Part shown: positions 59,655-64,000 of the stretch, in pieces
How positions within the stretch are numbered: the first letter of the stretch is position 1
How the letters are laid out: every line of letters starts with the position of its first letter
Assembly (NCBI GenBank): GCA_003600225.1
Contig: QZFT01000015.1
Location: 62,001 to 126,000, forward strand
Origin: Pseudonocardiaceae bacterium YIM PH 21723
GTDB taxonomy: Bacteria > Actinomycetota > Actinomycetes > Mycobacteriales > Pseudonocardiaceae
Direction: 5' to 3'
DNA: 64,000 bases
Program-made: the position numbers and the translations under genes
Notes under the pieces: generated by a model
Told to the model about the DNA's origin: nothing
Seen by the model: the letters and a program-made list of their open reading frames with translations, nothing else
Databases searched by the model: none

Positions 59655-59693
59655 GAACAGGCCCGGACCCGCACCGACGGTCCGGGCCTGTTC
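59655..59693 (+). terminator. Intrinsic-type terminator of the chitobiose operon
   Basis: gaacaggcccggacc (59655-59669) pairs perfectly with 59679-59693 around a 9-nt loop and is followed by gttttcc. It starts 16 bp after the SIS-gene stop. Confidence 0.88.
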
Positions 59694-59809
59694 GTTTTCC
59701 GGTGCCTGACAACGATGTCGGGTAGATCGGATACCTGTTCCCGGGACAACACGTTTTGGTAACCGCTACCCTTTCGTGCGCGGGAACACTTGTGGGGATG
59801 GGGACCGGT

Positions 59810-60121
59810 ATGCCACAGATCAACGTGGGCGGCGGCTACACGATCGACCTGGAAGAGGGCCGACGCTTCGTCAAGGTACTCAGGAATCACCTGGACACGC
59901 TGACGGACGAGTACGCGAAACATTCGCGTCAGATCAACGTGGCGCCGCCGGGTGATGACGTGTACAGCCGCGCCTTCGCGAAGACCTCCACCGACATGGT
60001 CGTCGAGTTCCACAACTGGGTGGTCGGTATGCAGAAGGATCTGCGCGAGAAGATCAAGAGTGTGAACGCTCAGCTGGCGAACTACGGCCTGGCCGAAGAC
60101 GACAACATCATGAAGGCGTGA
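59810..60121 (+). CDS. Small helical ESX/PE-like protein
   Basis: This 103-residue protein is predicted to form an antiparallel helical hairpin, similar in size to WXG100 or PE-domain proteins secreted by ESX systems: NVGGGYTIDLEEGRRFVKVL, then DTLTDEYAKHSRQINVA, a turn, and FHNWVVGMQKDLREKIKSVN. It lacks a strict WXG but has NWVVG in the second helix. It is the first gene of a four-gene unit ending with EspG. ATG 59810 is used; ATG 59798 in frame is an alternative. No ESX ATPase or membrane core is in the window. Confidence 0.65.
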   Translation: MPQINVGGGYTIDLEEGRRFVKVLRNHLDTLTDEYAKHSRQINVAPPGDDVYSRAFAKTSTDMVVEFHNWVVGMQKDLREKIKSVNAQLANYGLAEDDNIMKA

Positions 60122-60124
60122 TCC

Positions 60125-60706
60125 GTGCGTATCTCCCGACTTTCCCTCGTCCTGAGCGCTGCGGCGCTGGTCGCAGTCTCCGCCTGCAATGGCGGTGGCA
60201 CCGCGTCTCCGAGCAGCTCGGCACCGACCAGCAGCGCTGCCAAGGTCGCCAACCCGCTGAACACCGACAAGCTCAAGGCCGACCTGTGCAAGGGTCTCAC
60301 CGCAGCACAGCTCCAGCCCTACACGGGCGTCATCGCGAGCAGCAAGCTGGAGAGTGAAGGAGCCGACTCGTCCGGCTGCACTTTCCACCCCAAAAACGTC
60401 GACTCGATCAATGTGGGGATCAACTACTTCCCGAAACTTGGTCCGGCCGACTTGAAGGCTGCTAAGGCTGGTTTCCCCTGGAACGAGGACACCACCCCCA
60501 TCGACGGGTACTACACCAGGCACGCCTCGCAGGCGAAGGATCAGAAGAGCGGCGCCTGCGGCACCGCGGTAGCCGTCAATGACACAACCTCGGTCGAGGT
60601 CTTGGCTCAGACGTCCAACGAGGCCGACCCAAACTACGCACAGATGTGCACCGTCAGCGACAAGCTGGCCAAGCAGCTGATAGAGAACCTGAAGGCAGGT
60701 AACTGA
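60125..60706 (+). CDS. DUF3558 lipoprotein
   Basis: This 193-residue lipoprotein has the signal SLVLSAAALVAVSAC and a Ser/Thr-rich linker, then a DUF3558 domain (NPLNTDKLKADLCKGLTAAQ, SSGCTFHPKNVDSINVGINY) with conserved cysteines. DUF3558 proteins are mostly found in mycobacteria and Pseudonocardiales and commonly adjoin EspG/PE-PPE-like genes. GTG 60125 lies 3 nt after the previous stop. Confidence 0.88.
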   Translation: MRISRLSLVLSAAALVAVSACNGGGTASPSSSAPTSSAAKVANPLNTDKLKADLCKGLTAAQLQPYTGVIASSKLESEGADSSGCTFHPKNVDSINVGINYFPKLGPADLKAAKAGFPWNEDTTPIDGYYTRHASQAKDQKSGACGTAVAVNDTTSVEVLAQTSNEADPNYAQMCTVSDKLAKQLIENLKAGN

Positions 60707-60708
60707 TC

Positions 60709-61875
60709 ATGGGTGGCCGGTCTTTCCAGCCAGGGGCTGAGAATGTGTGCACGGTGGATGGTCCGACCGGCACCCTGTACGACCAGTTCTATACGAATGC
60801 CAAGGGCACCGACTCGCTGAACAAGGGCGCGCAGGCGTTCAAGAAGTTCAGCGAGACCTTCGAGCACCTGAACACCAGCCTGACCAAGGACCTAGCCGGT
60901 TTCAAGGCCAATTTCGAAGGTTCCGCCTCCGAGGCCATGGGGCAGGCGTTCAAACCGCTGATCAGCGATTTCGGCAAGGGCCGGGACCTGGCCACGAAGG
61001 CCGCCCACGAGTACGAGCGGCAGGCCGAGCACTTCAACACCACCAAGCCGAAGATCCAGAAGGCGGTGGATGTCCCGCCGCCGGGTTTCTGGGACGGCAA
61101 GGTGCCCTGGAACACCGACCACGACGACGCCAAAGAGAAGAACAACGAGGTCACCACCGGCAACGAGGCCGCGTACGGCGCCTACAAGAACAACACCCGG
61201 ATCACCGCTACCGCGCTGCCGGTCTTCGACCCCAACGCCGGTAACCCCGGTGGTACCGGTGGCCAGCAGGCCGGTTACGGCGGCGGCCAGGTGGGCGGCC
61301 CCGGAGGCGGCGGTGCCGGTGGCTACGGCGGCTACAGCGGCTCGCAGGGTGGTCACGGCGGCTCGGTCCCCGGCTACACACCGTCCTACGGTCCCGGCAC
61401 GGAGATCGGCCAGCGGAACGCCGCGCCTGCTCCGCCCGCCCCGGTGGGCGGCACGCCTGTCGACCACGGCGGCCCCCGTCCGACGCCTGTTGGTGGCGGA
61501 CTCGGCATGCCGATCGGCGGCATCGGTGGCTCCGGCTCCGGTAGCGGCGGCCGGCTGGGCGGCGGCGCGGGCGGTCGGGTGAGCGGCCTCGGCGGCAGCG
61601 GATCGGCCGGCGGCCTGGGTGGACGCGGCAGTGTCGGCGGCCCGAGCGGCGGCCTGGGCGGTGCGGCCGGTGACGGCATGCACGGCAAGCCCGGTACGGC
61701 GGCCGGTAAGGCCGGCGCTCCCGGTCAGGGCGGCATGGGCGGCGGCGGTCGTGGCGGTAGCCAGGGCGGCGATGACGACTACGAGCACGAGACCGCCTCG
61801 TACCTCCAGGGCGAGCACCTGAGCGAGATCGTGGGCGACCTGCCGCCTACTCCGCCAGCGGTCATCGGCGGATAA
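60709..61875 (+). CDS. PPE/WXG-like ESX substrate with Gly-rich C-terminal region
   Basis: This 388-residue protein has an N-terminal helical domain of about 160 residues containing NFEGSASEAMGQAFKPLISD, in which FEGS replaces the W-x-G turn of WXG100/PPE-type proteins, and FWDGKVPWNTDHDDA later. From about residue 180 it is almost entirely Gly/Pro/Ser low-complexity sequence before a short acidic end (DDYEHETASYLQGEHLSEIV). The architecture is that of an ESX-exported, surface-associated protein whose chaperone would be the EspG encoded next. ATG 60709 lies 2 nt after the lipoprotein gene. Confidence 0.75.
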   Translation: MGGRSFQPGAENVCTVDGPTGTLYDQFYTNAKGTDSLNKGAQAFKKFSETFEHLNTSLTKDLAGFKANFEGSASEAMGQAFKPLISDFGKGRDLATKAAHEYERQAEHFNTTKPKIQKAVDVPPPGFWDGKVPWNTDHDDAKEKNNEVTTGNEAAYGAYKNNTRITATALPVFDPNAGNPGGTGGQQAGYGGGQVGGPGGGGAGGYGGYSGSQGGHGGSVPGYTPSYGPGTEIGQRNAAPAPPAPVGGTPVDHGGPRPTPVGGGLGMPIGGIGGSGSGSGGRLGGGAGGRVSGLGGSGSAGGLGGRGSVGGPSGGLGGAAGDGMHGKPGTAAGKAGAPGQGGMGGGGRGGSQGGDDDYEHETASYLQGEHLSEIVGDLPPTPPAVIGG

Positions 61876-61891
61876 GAACCAGGAGAAACGC

Positions 61892-62701
61892 GTGTTGCAG
61901 GGGACCGTCCGTGTGTCCACTCTGGCCTGGCAGGTGGTGCGTACCCGCGCGGGTATCGAGGAACAACACCATGTGCTGAGCGCGGATCACGGACCGGCCG
62001 TGCTGGACGGCAACGAGGACGTGCTGCGCCAGGCGTTCGACGAGCTCAACATGGCCGGGCTGGCCAGCGGAACCGAGGTGCACCCCGATCTGGTGCGGGC
62101 CATCGGTTTCCTGACCCGCCCGGCACTGGAGCTGCACGGCTGGCTCGGCTACCACGACCGCACCACCGTCGGCTTCGTCGCGGCGACGGACGGCCAGAGC
62201 GGGATCCTCGCCAGGCGCAGCGAGACCGCGATCCAGCTGGACCCGATCGCACCCGACTCGCTGCCGGACATCGTCATCGGGCTGCTGCCGCAGCTTCCCG
62301 CGGCACACGGCCGATCCATCACCGTCCCCAAGTCCACTTTGGACGAGATCGCCGGCGACGCACCCGCCCCGAAGCAGCCCGAGCCCGATGACGGACTCGG
62401 CTTCCTGATGCGGGACGAGCCCCAGCGTGACCCGGAGCGCGAAGCCCTGGAATGGGTCATCCAGCTCCCCAGGCTGGGCGGCGGCCGGATCTACGCCGCC
62501 GGCCGGGATCACGTGGGCCGCCGCCGCAAGTCACCGAACCCGATCACCTACGTGGACACCGAGCCGGGCCGCTGGGCGATGCAGCTGAAGCCGTCCGACT
62601 CCGGCGAGCCGTGGGGCGTGCTGCTGCCGGCCTCTCCGGCGTACCTGCACTACGAGGTCTCCCGGCTGTTGCAGGACGTCACTCCCGCCGAACGGCACTA
62701 A
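61892..62701 (+). CDS. EspG-family ESX secretion-associated protein
   Basis: This 269-residue EspG/ESX-2-type chaperone starts VSTLAWQVVRTRAGIEEQHH after a short leader, contains VRAIGFLTRPALELHGWLGY, and ends with EWVIQLPRLGGGRIYAAGRD and a YVDTEPGRW segment. EspG binds PE-PPE-like heterodimers in the cytosol and delivers them to the secretion machine. GTG 61892 has aggaga 5 nt upstream. It closes the 59810-62701 cassette and is paralogous to the partial gene at the left edge of the window. Confidence 0.88.
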   Translation: MLQGTVRVSTLAWQVVRTRAGIEEQHHVLSADHGPAVLDGNEDVLRQAFDELNMAGLASGTEVHPDLVRAIGFLTRPALELHGWLGYHDRTTVGFVAATDGQSGILARRSETAIQLDPIAPDSLPDIVIGLLPQLPAAHGRSITVPKSTLDEIAGDAPAPKQPEPDDGLGFLMRDEPQRDPEREALEWVIQLPRLGGGRIYAAGRDHVGRRRKSPNPITYVDTEPGRWAMQLKPSDSGEPWGVLLPASPAYLHYEVSRLLQDVTPAERH

Positions 62702-62704
62702 CCC

Positions 62705-63795
62705 TCAAGGCCCGTGTCGTTTGCGGAAGGTCCAGCCACCATCGGGTCTTCGTAGCGTCTCCACCTGGTCGCCCAGGGCATGGATCGCCGTGTGGTGGTG
62801 CCCGCAGGCCAGCGCGAGGTTGGGCTCCTTGGTCTCCCCATCGAAGGCCCAGTGCCGAACGTGGTGGATGTCGGAGTACTCGGCGGGCATCTCGCAGCCC
62901 TCCCAGGAGCAGCGCATGTCCCGCACGGTCACCGCTCTGCGGATCGCCACCGGGACGACCCGGGTGGAGCGGCCCACATCGAGGATCTCGCCCTGCAGTC
63001 CCAGGATGATCCGGGTGATGTTGCAGTCGCAGGCGATCCGCCGCAGGGTTTCCGGGTCGATGACCCCGACCCGGTCGATGATCGCCTGCCCGGTCAGGGT
63101 CCCGGCGTTCCGCAGCTCGGAGAGCGTGCAGGTGACCTGGATCTGCGGCTTGTGGCCACCGCTGGAGGGCAGCTGCCCGCCACGCAGGGCGCGGTCGCAG
63201 ATCTCGCCGAGGGCGTCGGCGCGTTTCTGCGCGGCGGTGCGTTCGTCCCTGTCACCGGCCACCGCCGGTGTGATGATCGCCTCCAGGGCGGCCCGCAGTT
63301 TGGCTCCGGCGTCCGAGTCGAGGTAGCCGCGCACGGAGACGAATCCGTCGGATTCGTGGATGTCCAGGCCGCGCCGCTCATACCGGTCGACGGCCTTCTC
63401 CGCATCGGCATCCGGATCCAGTTCGGCCAGCAGGTACCGCACGGCCAGGGCGACGGCTTCGGGGGTGTCGGACCGAGCCAGGTCGGTCAGGATGTGTTCG
63501 CGGTCCAGGAACCCCGCGCGGGTAACGCTGGTGTCTTGTGCAGCCCGGCGACGATCACGCGTACGTGGCCCAGGGTGATCTCACCGGCGGCGAAGAGTTT
63601 GTGGGTCAGCGGCAGTACGTTCAGGGCCTGACCGATCATCACGAGGTCGCGTGCCTCACGCCAACTGGTGTTGTGCTGCAAGCGCAGCCACTGCCGGGTG
63701 CCCAGCACGTCGGTGGTCTCGGTGGTGCCACGCCGGTCCATGGTGCCGACGGTGCCGATCAGCGTGCGGGCCTCGAACACATGATCGTTAGCCAC
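62705..63795 (-). pseudogene. DUF222-HNH endonuclease gene (13E12-type), single frameshift
   Basis: Two frames join to a 363-residue DUF222-HNH protein. Frame one (63795-63487) gives REARDLVMIGQALNVLPLTH, then GHVRVIVAGLHKTPALPARG before drifting to a stop. Frame two, open from before 63540 down to 62705, gives GFLDREHILTDLARSDTPEA and continues with the DUF222 core and the C-terminal HNH nuclease (MRCSWEGCEMPAEYSDIHHV, ALACGHHHTAIH). The switch fits a one-base change in the C run at 63512-63515. It may be a real pseudogene or a sequencing error. The family is abundant and often broken in Pseudonocardiales and mycobacteria, and is thought to spread by homing-like events. Confidence 0.8.
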
Positions 63796-63845
63796 TCACT
63801 ATCAGGTGAAACCGATTCGCCGCCAGCCGAAAGCCCCACCAGGGC

Positions 63846-63900
63846 CCGAAGTTGACGATGTTCGGAGCTCGTTCCTCGCCGCGAACATCGTCAACTTCGG
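63846..63900. repeat. Perfect 19-bp hairpin, aagttggcgatg family, copy 5
   Basis: ccgaagttgacgatgttcg (63846-63864) pairs perfectly with 63882-63900 around a 17-nt loop almost identical to that of copy 3. A stem change relative to copy 3 (ttgacg for ttggcg) is compensated on the other arm. It lies upstream of the DUF222 gene, so it probably ends a gene entering from the right. Confidence 0.8.
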
Positions 63901-63919
63901 AACGACGACAGGAAAGTCA

Positions 63920-63996
63920 GGCGTGCACCCACCCAACAAGAAGGCAGGAAAGACGCAAACCCCGGCCCGACTCCCCCTCCAAAGCCATCTTTCGAC
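63920..63996. repeat. Solo outer arm of the composite intergenic element
   Basis: ggcgtgcacccacccaacaa (from 63920), ggcaggaaaga, then ctccccctccaaagcc and ttcgac (ending 63996) reproduce the right outer arm of the composite elements, with more mismatches than the other copies. No left arm or internal module precedes it; the hairpin at 63846-63900 stands there instead. It is either a deletion remnant or a separately mobile arm. The window ends 4 bp further on. Confidence 0.65.
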
Positions 63997-64000
63997 AGCC

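Overview
The window is high-GC actinobacterial chromosome (roughly 70% G+C by eye). Its gene content points to a filamentous member of the Pseudonocardiales (Amycolatopsis/Kutzneria-type): an EspG/DUF3558/ESX-like cassette, a four-gene conservon (cvnABCD), an XRE+DUF397 pair, a DasR-type chitobiose locus and a solitary CIRCE-controlled groL. The genus is an inference; there is no rRNA or species marker. No tRNA, rRNA, CRISPR array, insertion-sequence transposase or plasmid origin was seen.

Layout. 1-3.5 kb: end of an EspG-like gene and a 1043-residue AfsR/SARP regulator. 4-9 kb: conservon cvnA-B-C-D (minus). 9.5-17.3 kb: orphan substrate-binding lipoprotein, XPB-type helicase, suppressor-of-fused protein, APH-family kinase, LtrA, PspC, DUF397/XRE. 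17.9-24 kb: hypothetical + NarL-type two-component pair, then a family 2B encapsulin overlapping by 8 nt a prenyltransferase-terpene cyclase fusion. 24-39 kb: CapA, a broken M48 peptidase, P-loop kinase, groL with CIRCE, Ser/Thr kinase, cold-shock protein, AIM24, moeA, an intact M48 peptidase, psd-pss, LytR_C, DUF3263, def. 39.8-51.8 kb: two thiamin loci (thiCD; thiOSG divergent from thiE), each with a TPP riboswitch, flanking a LysR/DapA-like pair, a nicotianamine-synthase-like gene behind a Fur-type box, and an NB-ARC/TPR protein paired with a small protein ending in a possible amyloid-signalling motif. 52.7-59.7 kb: GntR/DasR-like regulator, dre operator, chitobiose-type ABC importer, GH3 hexosaminidase and SIS-domain isomerase. 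59.8-62.7 kb: ESX-type substrate/EspG cassette; then a frameshifted DUF222-HNH gene.

The spaces between genes are unusually structured. Five composite elements of about 350-500 bp with long terminal inverted arms (plus a solo arm at the right edge) are built from interchangeable hairpin modules and occur in both orientations. A second family of five 19-22 bp perfect hairpins shows compensatory base changes. A 13-bp palindrome GTCCA-N3-TGGAC occurs nine times, in the composite elements and inside coding sequence, where it always reads Ser-Thr-(Val/Leu)-Asp using otherwise uncommon Thr codons.

The strongest candidates for a little-described system are (1) the encapsulin-prenyltransferase/terpene-cyclase operon, predicted to make a terpene inside a protein shell; (2) the NB-ARC protein with its Bell-like partner, predicted to act as a regulated cell-death or defence pair; and (3) the modular inverted-repeat elements.
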